Source: Acidimicrobiia bacterium
Lineage (GTDB): Bacteria > Actinomycetota > Acidimicrobiia > Spongiisociales > UBA5794
Length of the DNA: 5,023 bases
Direction of reading: 5' to 3'
NCBI GenBank assembly: GCA_030618675.1
Contig: JAUXCV010000139.1
Span: forward strand, 1 to 5,023
The position numbers were made by a program, and so were the translations under genes. Of the stretch, positions 1 to 5,023 are shown piece by piece. Position 1 is the first letter of the stretch; every line of letters starts with the position of its first letter. The notes beneath the pieces were generated by a model. It saw only the letters and a program-made list of their open reading frames with translations, had not been told where the DNA came from and searched no databases.

Positions 1-265
1 GGGCATTTGCGTCCGAGATCGATGGTGTCAAGGCGCCCCCTCTGGCCTGCCGGCCATCTCCCCCATTGCGTGGGGGAGAATGTCAGAGAGCGCCGTTGAC
101 AGCTTCACCCGGATCGTGAAGAGCCCGAAAGCCGGGAATCCCAAGTACCAGCTGGAGAACGCACCGATCCATTGCCCAGAGTCCGTGGATTGAGGCGCAG
201 TGGGAGAGAATGCCGGCAGGCCAGAGGGGGCGCCTTGACACCATCGATCTCGGATGCAAATGCCC
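1..265. repeat. Long imperfect inverted repeat, two ~70-bp arms around a 125-bp spacer
   Basis: Positions 1-54 pair with 212-265 with only one departure (G11 against T255, which would be a G-U wobble in RNA). The match continues less perfectly to about 70 on the left and 196 on the right. The spacer, about 71-195, has no recognisable gene. The 16-bp direct repeats begin at the outer edge of the right arm, so the left arm may well extend beyond the window start. The arrangement could be two copies of a dispersed repeat in opposite orientation, or a decayed MITE-like element. I see no target-site duplication because the left outer end is missing. The pairing is read directly from the sequence; the nature of the element is inference. 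Confidence 0.75.
57..79. repeat. Small hairpin with a CCCCC/GGGGG stem
   Basis: Positions 57-65 pair perfectly with 71-79 (9 bp) around the 5-nt loop TTGCG. It sits at the inner end of the left arm of the larger inverted repeat. A degenerate relative of its right half (GTGGGAGAGAATG) occurs at 200-212 next to the right arm. No T-run follows on either strand, so a classical intrinsic terminator is unlikely. It looks like part of the repeat family that fills this region. Confidence 0.6.
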
Positions 266-293
266 CCCTGCGAACTCGCAAATGCCCCCCTGC
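256..293. repeat. Two 16-bp direct repeats with a 22-bp period
   Basis: GCAAATGCCCCCCTGC occurs at 256-271 and again, identical, at 278-293. The junction between them, 269-280, is itself an inverted repeat (TGCGA-AC-TCGCA). The first copy overlaps the outer end of the right arm of the long inverted repeat, and the complement of its first ten bases is present at 1-10. Two copies with a 6-bp gap are too few and too close to be a CRISPR array. This is probably a dispersed-repeat fragment. Confidence 0.7.
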
Positions 294-311
294 TCGTCGC
301 AAGCTCCTCGC

Positions 312-338
312 GTCCCCCCGCCGTTCCGTCGGGGGGAC
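312..338. repeat. Hairpin with a 9-bp C6/G6 stem
   Basis: GTCCCCCCG (312-320) pairs perfectly with CGGGGGGAC (330-338) around a 9-nt loop. The right side is part of a 14-bp motif, GTCGGGGGGACAGG, present at 328-341 and repeated exactly at 384-397, so the left arm has two possible partners. No T-run follows on either strand. It is best explained as a unit of an interspersed palindromic repeat; a folded RNA role is possible but not shown. Confidence 0.6.
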
Positions 339-383
339 AGGAGAAGTGTCCTCTGCTGCCTCACAACCCGTGCACTGAGGCTT

Positions 384-397
384 GTCGGGGGGACAGG
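384..397. repeat. Second copy of a 14-bp motif from the neighbouring hairpin
   Basis: GTCGGGGGGACAGG here is identical to 328-341. The interval between the copies contains a short inverted repeat (GCCTCA at 358-363 against TGAGGC at 376-381). The repeated right arm suggests a partial duplication of a palindromic unit, or two related units side by side. Confidence 0.55.
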
Positions 398-444
398 CTG
401 TCGAGCGATGTGAGCTCTGACCCCCTCCGCCTCCTTCGTCGGCA

Positions 445-463
445 CCTCCCCCTGAGGGGGAGG
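445..463 (-). terminator. GC-rich hairpin 54 nt after hutU; possible terminator, more likely a repeat unit
   Basis: CCTCCCCC (445-452) pairs perfectly with GGGGGAGG (456-463) around the 3-nt loop TGA. It is the first strong hairpin downstream of the hutU stop, so it is the best candidate for ending the hut transcript. Against that, the minus strand continues with TGCCGACG and no T-run, so it is not a classical Rho-independent terminator. The hairpin resembles GC-rich palindromic units dispersed in many high-GC genomes, and two other C-run/G-run hairpins lie nearby. Termination here is inference. Confidence 0.3.
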
Positions 464-516
464 AAAGGAACCAAGCCGCGGGGCTACCTGTTGCCTGTCG
501 GCTGCCGGCTGTCCTC

Positions 517-2169
517 TCAAGATTCCCACATCGGGATCCTGACCCCGCGCTCCCTCGCCACCTCTTCAGCCTCCGGGTAGCCGGCATCGACGTGACGGAT
601 GATGCCCATGCCCGGATCATTGGTGAGCACCCGGGAGAGCCGTTCCGCACCGTCTGCCGTGCCGTCGGCGACCACCTGTGCGCCGGCGTGGATCGATTTG
701 CCGATCCCGACACCGCCGCCGTGGTGGACGGCCACCCACGCGGCGCCGGAAGCGGTGTTCAGTAGGGCGTTGAGGATCGGCCAGTCGGCGATCGCGTCCG
801 AACCGTCGCGCATGGCCTCCGTCTCGCGATAGGGAGACGCCACCGAACCTGAGTCGAGATGATCGCGCCCTATGACGATCGGTGCCCGAACGTCTCCGGA
901 TGCAACGAGTTCGTTGAACGCTTCCCCTGCACGGTCCCGTTCGCCGTAGCCGAGCCAGAGGATCCGGGCGGGTAGGCCCTGTGCCTGAACCCTTTCCTCC
1001 GCCAGGTCGAGCCACCGATGAAGTGCCCGATTGTCGGGGAACAGAACACGAAGAGCGTCGTCGGTTGCCTTGATGTCGGCAGGGTCACCGGAGAGCGCTG
1101 CCCATCGGAACGGTCCCATGCCTTCGCAGAAGAGATCCCGGATGTAGGCGGGAACGAAGCCCGGATAGGCGAAAGCGTTCTCGAATCCGCCGAGCTTCGC
1201 CTCACCCCTGAGGTTGTTGCCGTAGTCGAAGACCTCGGAACCGGCGTCCTGGAACCCGACCATGGATTCGCAGTGAATCGCCATGGATTCCCGGGCTGCT
1301 GCGACGTAGGTGTCCGGGTCGGATCGACGGAGTTCGCGTGCTTCATCGAGCGTGTACTCGTGAGGGACGTATCCGTTGAGCGGATCGTGCGCCGAGGTCT
1401 GGTCGGTGACGATGTCGATGTCGACGCCGCGCCGCAGCAATTCCGGAAACACGTCGGCCGCGTTCCCTTCGAGACCGACCGACAGCGCCCGACCCTCGGC
1501 CCTGGCGGAGACAACACGGTCAATGGCGTCGTCGAGCGAGTCGGCCACTTCGTCGAGATACCTGTGCTCGATGCGGCGTGCGATCCTCTCGGGATCGACC
1601 TCGACGCAGAGCGCCACGCCGTCGTTCATCGTCACAGCGAGGGGTTGAGCACCGCCCATGCCTCCAAGTCCGGCGGTGAGGGTCAACGTTCCCTTGAGGG
1701 TTCCTCCGAAGCGCTGCTCGGCGATGGCAACGAACGTCTGATACGTGCCCTGGAGGATGCCCTGCGTGCCGATGTAGATCCACGACCCCGCGGTCATCTG
1801 CCCGTACATGATCAGGCCCTTGGCTTCGAGATCCCAGAAGGTCTCCCAGTTCGCCCAGTCGGGGACCAGAAGGCTGTTCGCGATCAGTACCCGTGGCGCC
1901 ATCTCGTGGGTGCGGAACACGCCGACCGGCTTGCCGGATTGGACAAGCATCGTCTCGTCGTTCTCGAGGCTCCGAAGCGTCCGAACAATCGCGTCGAAGG
2001 CGTCCCATGATCTGGCGGCCTTCCCCCGGCCCCCGTAGACGACGAGTTCGTCAGGATTCTCGGCGACGTCGGGATCGAGGTTGTTCATCAACATGCGGAG
2101 AGCAGCTTCCTGGAGCCAACCCTTGGTCGACAGGTCCGTCCCGCGTGGAGCTCTGATGATTCTGGACAT
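517..2169 (-). CDS. hutU: Urocanate hydratase (urocanase), second step of histidine degradation
   Basis: Complete 550-residue protein, the usual length for bacterial urocanase. The enzyme is cytosolic, uses a tightly bound NAD+ as an electrophile, and converts urocanate plus water to 4-imidazolone-5-propionate. Family motifs visible in order: VVYGGRGKAARSW (43-55), YGQMTAGSWIYIGTQGILQG (122-141), the NAD-binding glycine stretch LGGMGGAQP (168-176), YGNNLRGEA (316-324), GMGPFRW (350-356), APIVIGRDHLDSGSVASP (429-446) and VHHGGGVGIGKSIHAG (481-496). The PROSITE-type signature around FQGLPxRICW reads AQGLPARILW (396-405), so the Cys corresponding to P. putida Cys410 is Leu404 (CTC). This is the one clear oddity. 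The ATG at 2167-2169 is chosen because MSRIIRAPRGTD is a typical urocanase N-terminus and AGAGAGG lies 5 nt upstream. The open frame continues upstream to 2841, but only as out-of-frame hutH sequence. It starts 2 bp after the hutH stop, so the genes are coupled. The reaction is certain by family; activity of the Leu variant is not proven. Confidence 0.97.
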   Translation of the reverse strand: MSRIIRAPRGTDLSTKGWLQEAALRMLMNNLDPDVAENPDELVVYGGRGKAARSWDAFDAIVRTLRSLENDETMLVQSGKPVGVFRTHEMAPRVLIANSLLVPDWANWETFWDLEAKGLIMYGQMTAGSWIYIGTQGILQGTYQTFVAIAEQRFGGTLKGTLTLTAGLGGMGGAQPLAVTMNDGVALCVEVDPERIARRIEHRYLDEVADSLDDAIDRVVSARAEGRALSVGLEGNAADVFPELLRRGVDIDIVTDQTSAHDPLNGYVPHEYTLDEARELRRSDPDTYVAAARESMAIHCESMVGFQDAGSEVFDYGNNLRGEAKLGGFENAFAYPGFVPAYIRDLFCEGMGPFRWAALSGDPADIKATDDALRVLFPDNRALHRWLDLAEERVQAQGLPARILWLGYGERDRAGEAFNELVASGDVRAPIVIGRDHLDSGSVASPYRETEAMRDGSDAIADWPILNALLNTASGAAWVAVHHGGGVGIGKSIHAGAQVVADGTADGAERLSRVLTNDPGMGIIRHVDAGYPEAEEVARERGVRIPMWES

Positions 2170-2171
2170 CG

Positions 2172-3692
2172 CTACCTCTCTTCCATGGCGGCACTGATCG
2201 CGCCGGCTTCGATGAGTCGCGCCACTGCCTCGATGTCGGCGCCGACCGGTCGGTCTTCGACGAGTCGGGGAACCTCGCTGCGGACGACCGCAAGGATCGC
2301 TGCGGTCCCCGGCGCCGGTTCGAGCGGGGCGCGTTGCTCGCACCCTTGCGCGGCGCAGACAAGCTCCACGGCAAGTACGTTGGTGGTGTTCCTGATCACG
2401 TCGTTGAGCTTCCTGCCCGCACCCCACCCCATCGAGACGTGGTCTTCCTGGGAGCCAGAAGTGGGAATCGACTCGACGGACGCAGGGTGCGAGAGCACGC
2501 GGTTCTCGGCGACGAGCGCCGCCGCCGTGTACTGGGCCAGCATGTAGCCGGAGTCGACGCCCGGCCGGGTCGCCAGGAACGGTGACAGCCCGTGCGACCG
2601 TTCGGGATCGAGGATGCGGTCCGTTCTGCGCTCGGAGATGGAGCCCAGTTCGGTAACGGCAATGGCCAGAAAGTCGAGAGCGAAAGCGAGTGGCTGGCCG
2701 TGGAAGTTGCCGGCAGAGATCACATCCCCGTCCTCGGCGAAGATGATCGGATTGTCGACGACCGAACGTAGTTCTCGTTCGAACACGGTTGCTGCATGGT
2801 CGATCGTATCGCGAACGGATCCGTGGACCTGTGGAGCACATCGGAGGCTGTACGCGTCTTGCACCCTGTGGGAGAAGTCATCTCTGTGGCTCGCTCCGAT
2901 CGCTGACCCATCCAGAAGTCCTGCGATCACGGCGGCCGATCGGATCTGGCCCGGGTGGGGCCGCAACCGGTGGACGCGGGCATCGAACGGTCGGCTCGAT
3001 CCCATCAGCGCCTCGACCGAGAGTGCGCATGCAGCGTCCGCAGCCGACGCGAGATGGCGTGCCCGACCAACCGCAAGACAGCCCTGAGCGAGCATGCCCT
3101 CGGTCCCGTTCAACAGGCTCAACCCCTCCTTCGGCTCGAGTTGGATCGGATCGAGGCCCTCGGCGTCGAGCACGTCGCCAGCGGGCACCCGCTTGCCATC
3201 AACAAGGAAGAAGCCCTCTCCGATGAGGGGCAGGGCGAGATGAGCGAACGGAGCGAGATCTCCAGATGCCCCGACCGACCCCCGGTCGGGGATTGCAGGA
3301 AGCAAGTCTCTTCTCAGGAACTCGACGAGCCCCTCAACGATGACCGGACGGACCCCCGAGTGGCCCTGTGCGAGAGCGCGGGAACGGAGGAGCAACATCG
3401 CCCGCACCGTCGGGCGTTTGAGGAGATCGCCGACCCCGGATGCGTGACTGCGTACCAGGTCGTATTGAAGCTCCGTCGCCTGCTCGACGGGGATGCGGGT
3501 GTAGGAGAGTGCGCCGAAGCCGGTCGTGATGCCGTATGCCACTTCGTTGTTCTCGATGATGCGCTCGACGAGCGAGCGGGCAGGAGCCATTCGTGCGCCG
3601 AGATCGGGTCCGATCTCAACGGTGGCCTTGCGGTGGGCGACGGCAACGACCTCTTCGATCGTGAGCGGCGACCCATCGACGATGACGGCCAT
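2172..3692 (-). CDS. hutH: Histidine ammonia-lyase (histidase), first step of histidine degradation
   Basis: Complete 506-residue protein, matching the usual ~510 residues. It removes ammonia from L-histidine to give trans-urocanate, as a cytosolic homotetramer carrying an MIO group formed autocatalytically from Ala-Ser-Gly. The MIO triad is at 142-144 within GSVGASGDLAPFAHLAL (138-154), the same numbering as Ser143 of P. putida HutH. Other active-site residues are in place: Tyr53 (AYGITTGFG), His83 (RSHASGVGDLL), Asn195 (LLNGTEGM), Gln278, Tyr281 and Arg284 (QDAYSLRCAPQ), Phe330 (GNFHGQP) and Glu416 (SQEDHVSMG). These favour histidine over phenylalanine or tyrosine as substrate, and the hutU neighbour agrees. 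The ATG start is supported by AGAGGAG 7 nt upstream and by a normal N-terminus. The gene ends with TAG, 2 bp before hutU. The 83-bp gap upstream holds an inverted repeat and part of a heptamer repeat; no regulator gene is present in the window. Confidence 0.97.
   Translation of the reverse strand: MAVIVDGSPLTIEEVVAVAHRKATVEIGPDLGARMAPARSLVERIIENNEVAYGITTGFGALSYTRIPVEQATELQYDLVRSHASGVGDLLKRPTVRAMLLLRSRALAQGHSGVRPVIVEGLVEFLRRDLLPAIPDRGSVGASGDLAPFAHLALPLIGEGFFLVDGKRVPAGDVLDAEGLDPIQLEPKEGLSLLNGTEGMLAQGCLAVGRARHLASAADAACALSVEALMGSSRPFDARVHRLRPHPGQIRSAAVIAGLLDGSAIGASHRDDFSHRVQDAYSLRCAPQVHGSVRDTIDHAATVFERELRSVVDNPIIFAEDGDVISAGNFHGQPLAFALDFLAIAVTELGSISERRTDRILDPERSHGLSPFLATRPGVDSGYMLAQYTAAALVAENRVLSHPASVESIPTSGSQEDHVSMGWGAGRKLNDVIRNTTNVLAVELVCAAQGCEQRAPLEPAPGTAAILAVVRSEVPRLVEDRPVGADIEAVARLIEAGAISAAMEER
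2175..2181 (-). promoter_or_regulatory. Ribosome-binding site of hutU inside the end of hutH
   Basis: On the minus strand AGAGAGG is followed by 5 nt (TAGCG) and then the hutU ATG. The site lies within the last hutH codons (GAA GAG AGG), and the hutH TAG stop falls in the spacer. This fixes the hutU start and supports translational coupling, in which ribosomes ending hutH can reinitiate on hutU. Confidence 0.75.
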
Positions 3693-3699
3693 CTCCCAG

Positions 3700-3706
3700 C
3701 TCCTCT
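3700..3706 (-). promoter_or_regulatory. Ribosome-binding site of hutH
   Basis: On the minus strand AGAGGAG precedes the hutH ATG by 7 nt, a normal Shine-Dalgarno match and spacing. It supports the start at 3690-3692. The intervening bases (CTGGGAG) contain a second weaker G-rich match that is too close to the start to be the main site. Confidence 0.7.
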
Positions 3707-3740
3707 CATCAACATCCGGACCCGGTCCCCCAGCCTACCG

Positions 3741-3764
3741 GGGAGCCATGGGTCCATGGCTCCC
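3741..3764. repeat. Perfect inverted repeat, 11-bp arms and 2-nt centre, upstream of hutH
   Basis: GGGAGCCATGG (3741-3751) is the exact reverse complement of CCATGGCTCCC (3754-3764), separated by GT. In RNA the stem would be very stable, with the innermost pairs opening to make a loop. It lies in the 83-bp gap between the aminopeptidase stop and hutH, about 48 bp before the hutH start. It could be an operator, an RNA hairpin that terminates or protects the upstream transcript, or part of a mobile repeat together with the abutting heptamer array. No T-run follows on the minus strand, so an intrinsic terminator is not well supported. A smaller odd palindrome, GGACC-C-GGTCC, lies at 3718-3728. 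Confidence 0.8.
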
Positions 3765-3798
3765 GTACTGAGTACTCAGTACTCAGTACTCAGTACTT
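3765..3798. repeat. Heptanucleotide tandem repeat (AGTACTC)n overlapping the aminopeptidase 3' end
   Basis: AGTACTC occurs exactly at 3771-3777, 3778-3784 and 3785-3791. It is followed by AGTACTT at 3792-3798 and preceded by a 5/7 match at 3764-3770. Because the unit contains the palindrome AGTACT, the left part forms an 18-bp perfect palindrome (3765-3782). The array directly abuts the inverted repeat at 3741-3764. Read on the minus strand it encodes the last residues of the aminopeptidase (LSTEY) and its TGA stop. Tandem heptamers are known as STRR sequences in cyanobacteria, and I recall similar heptamers in other phyla; their function is not settled. Confidence 0.85.
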
Positions 3799-5023
3799 CT
3801 CCGAGGCGGGTGGATTCGCGTTCGCGGAGTCCGACCCTCACCTTCAGCAGTTCGAGTTGCTGCTCGGCGAACTTCTCCCCGCCCAGGATCGGGTGATCGG
3901 CGAGCCACGCCTCGATGTCCTTCGCTACCTCCGGCTCCGAACGATATGGGAGCGGAGCGAGGATCCCACGGCCGGCTGCCGGCGGTATTTGGCCGAGCAG
4001 ATCGTCCCAGTTCTCCTTCATCAACTCCCAGACCCCCGGACCGTTCTCGCGGTGGCCGAACATGATCGCGACGACCCAGAAAGAATCCTGTCGCCGTACG
4101 TCGCCGTCGAGCACCATGCGGAAGAGCTTCTCACTCGCCGCACGGCCCGGAACGATGGCTGCCGCCCGTAGGTACTTCACCACCTCCTGCGGATTCCCCG
4201 ACTCGTCCGAGATCGCAATGAATCGTTCGAAGTCGTCAAGGGTGCCGTTCGCAGCCACGATACTCAGGGTTGCATCCGCGACCTCAGCATCGACGACGCT
4301 CCCACTCAGCCTGGCTTCTTCGTGAACGAGACGTGCCCTGCTCTGCGTTGCGGGATCATCACCCAGGTTGCCGAGAGCCGCGATGAGAACTCCCCGGAGT
4401 TTGCGGCTTCGGTCGTCTTCGCCGTCGGCCGGACTCCAACCCATCTCGTCGACCTTGCCGGAAACGAGATCGCGAACGAATCCTTGCAGAGATGACCGGA
4501 CATCGGGTGCTACGACGCGGTCGAGTTCTCCGAGACCGCTGAGGATCCTCTGCCAGACATCAACCTCGCTCTCATCGCCGAACTCACCGACAAGCGATAG
4601 ATAGTCCGCCGCATCGGTTCCGCCCTTGAGAACATCGGCCCACGCGTCGGAAACCGTGGCAAATCGCTCCTTGCCGGTGAGCGACGAGAGCCGCCCTCGG
4701 AACCCGGTGCGCAACTCGGGCGAGTACGCCACCCGATAGAACCCATCACCACCGGCGTTGACGACGAGATCGTCGCTGGCGTCGACTATCGCACTGTCCT
4801 CGGAAAGAAGGAGCTTCTGGATGCCTTTCGACGACCGGAGCAGCACAGGCAGCTTCCACTGCTGATCGCCGTTGCCGAGGTAGCGGAACTGCTCCTGGGC
4901 AAGAGCGTACGCTCCCGGCTCTCCTTCGACCCTGACCCGAGGGAAACCACCCTGGAAGATCCACGTGTCCATGATCGCCATGACCGGTTCACCGGATGCT
5001 TCTTCGAGCGCCGACCAGAGGTC
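3776..5023 (-). CDS. M1-family metallo-aminopeptidase, C-terminal part (gene cut by window end)
   Basis: Partial: 415 residues and the TGA stop are present, and the reading frame is open to the last base of the window. Zinc aminopeptidases of this family remove N-terminal amino acids from peptides. The catalytic GAMEN and HEXXH motifs lie upstream of the window and cannot be checked. Visible here is the end of the catalytic domain, with DLWSALEEASGEPV (1-14) and the typical MDTWIFQGGFPRV (18-30). A beta-sandwich-like stretch follows, then an ERAP1_C-type helical-repeat domain from about GDGFYRVAYSP (93-103), with characteristic WELMKENWDDL (332-342) and EKFAEQQLELLKVRV (383-397) near the C-terminus. 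Such proteins are usually about 830-870 residues, so about half is missing. The Met at 4979-4981 is internal, because family sequence continues before it. The last five residues, LSTEY, come from a heptamer repeat and are probably not ancestral. It is oriented like hutH, 83 bp upstream; whether they share a transcript is unclear. It could equally be named pepN-like. Confidence 0.92.
   Translation of the reverse strand, partial: DLWSALEEASGEPVMAIMDTWIFQGGFPRVRVEGEPGAYALAQEQFRYLGNGDQQWKLPVLLRSSKGIQKLLLSEDSAIVDASDDLVVNAGGDGFYRVAYSPELRTGFRGRLSSLTGKERFATVSDAWADVLKGGTDAADYLSLVGEFGDESEVDVWQRILSGLGELDRVVAPDVRSSLQGFVRDLVSGKVDEMGWSPADGEDDRSRKLRGVLIAALGNLGDDPATQSRARLVHEEARLSGSVVDAEVADATLSIVAANGTLDDFERFIAISDESGNPQEVVKYLRAAAIVPGRAASEKLFRMVLDGDVRRQDSFWVVAIMFGHRENGPGVWELMKENWDDLLGQIPPAAGRGILAPLPYRSEPEVAKDIEAWLADHPILGGEKFAEQQLELLKVRVGLRERESTRLGEVLSTEY

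Larger units (their letters stand above)
1..516. other. Gene-free region packed with palindromic and direct repeats
   Basis: No reading frame here looks like a real protein. The open frames are GC-driven and their translations are low-complexity Arg/Pro/Gly-rich or simply repeat-derived. Instead the stretch holds a long imperfect inverted repeat (1-70 against 196-265), a pair of 16-bp direct repeats (256-271 and 278-293), C-run/G-run hairpins at 57-79, 312-338 and 445-463, and a 14-bp direct repeat (328-341 and 384-397). It lies downstream of hutU, so it acts as the 3' flank of the hut unit. The sequence continues past the left edge, where the left arm of the inverted repeat is cut. I infer a landing zone or cluster of interspersed palindromic repeats. 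Confidence 0.7.

Noticed and set aside
80..193. 37-codon plus-strand frame (starting MSESAVDSF) inside the spacer of the long inverted repeat
   Set aside because: A G-rich run precedes the ATG by only 1-2 nt, too close for a normal ribosome-binding site, and that run is part of a hairpin stem. No recognised family; it would be worth revisiting only if the spacer is conserved in other copies.
256..293. CRISPR array
   Set aside because: Only two 16-bp copies with a 6-bp gap, no spacers of normal size and no cas genes.
83..713. Minus-strand open frames of 148 and 202 codons near the left end
   Set aside because: They run through the inverted-repeat and hairpin cluster, and the longer one also overlaps hutU in another frame. 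The translations are repeat-derived and low in complexity, and the overlapping frames are equally open.
1018..2010. 330-codon open frame on the plus strand
   Set aside because: It lies entirely antisense to hutU, whose protein is fully conserved. The translation matches no family I know, and high GC readily opens antisense frames.
2170..2841. Upstream extension of the hutU frame to 774 codons
   Set aside because: The extra N-terminal part is out-of-frame hutH sequence, Arg-rich and unlike any protein. The ATG at 2167-2169 has a good ribosome-binding site and gives the normal urocanase N-terminus and length.
3741..3764. Classical Rho-independent terminator for the aminopeptidase
   Set aside because: The stem is strong, but no T-run follows it on the minus strand, and it has only a 2-nt centre. 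It is kept as an inverted repeat of unknown role.
2955..3896. 313-codon open frame on the plus strand
   Set aside because: It is antisense to hutH and runs through the gap, hairpin and heptamer repeat (giving a VLSTQYSVLST stretch). It is a shadow frame with no family features.
4979..4981. Met codon as the start of a 401-residue protein
   Set aside because: The frame is open upstream and encodes DLWSALEEASGEPV, which is typical M1 aminopeptidase sequence. The gene simply runs off the window.

Overview
The window reads as part of a high-GC bacterial chromosome (GC content looks near 60% by eye). All three recognisable genes lie on the minus strand, so transcription runs from high to low coordinates. 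The genes are the C-terminal part of an M1-family (PepN/ERAP1-like) metallo-aminopeptidase (3776-5023, cut by the window edge), a complete histidine ammonia-lyase hutH (2172-3692) and a complete urocanate hydratase hutU (517-2169). An ERAP1_C-type aminopeptidase with high GC would suit an actinobacterium such as a member of the Acidimicrobiia, or a Chloroflexota-like lineage. This placement is inference only; the window has no rRNA or lineage-specific marker.

Functionally, hutH and hutU catalyse the first two steps of histidine degradation: histidine to urocanate plus ammonia, then urocanate to 4-imidazolone-5-propionate. They are separated by 2 bp and the hutU ribosome-binding site lies inside the last hutH codons, so they are almost certainly one translationally coupled unit. 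The later steps (hutI, and hutG or hutF) are not in the window. The aminopeptidase upstream releases amino acids from peptides and could feed such a pathway, but a palindromic and repetitive 83-bp gap separates it from hutH, so co-transcription is uncertain.

The non-coding parts are unusually rich in repeats. Between the aminopeptidase and hutH lies a perfect 11-bp-arm inverted repeat directly abutting a heptanucleotide tandem repeat (AGTACTC). That repeat runs into the aminopeptidase gene and encodes its last five residues and stop codon. Downstream of hutU, positions 1-516 hold no convincing gene. They hold a large imperfect inverted repeat (about 70-bp arms around a 125-bp spacer), 16-bp direct repeats, and three separate C-run/G-run hairpins, which looks like a cluster of interspersed palindromic repeats.

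I see no new defence or biosynthetic system. The points most worth checking are a Leu in HutU at the position of the family's signature Cys, and the two repeat clusters.
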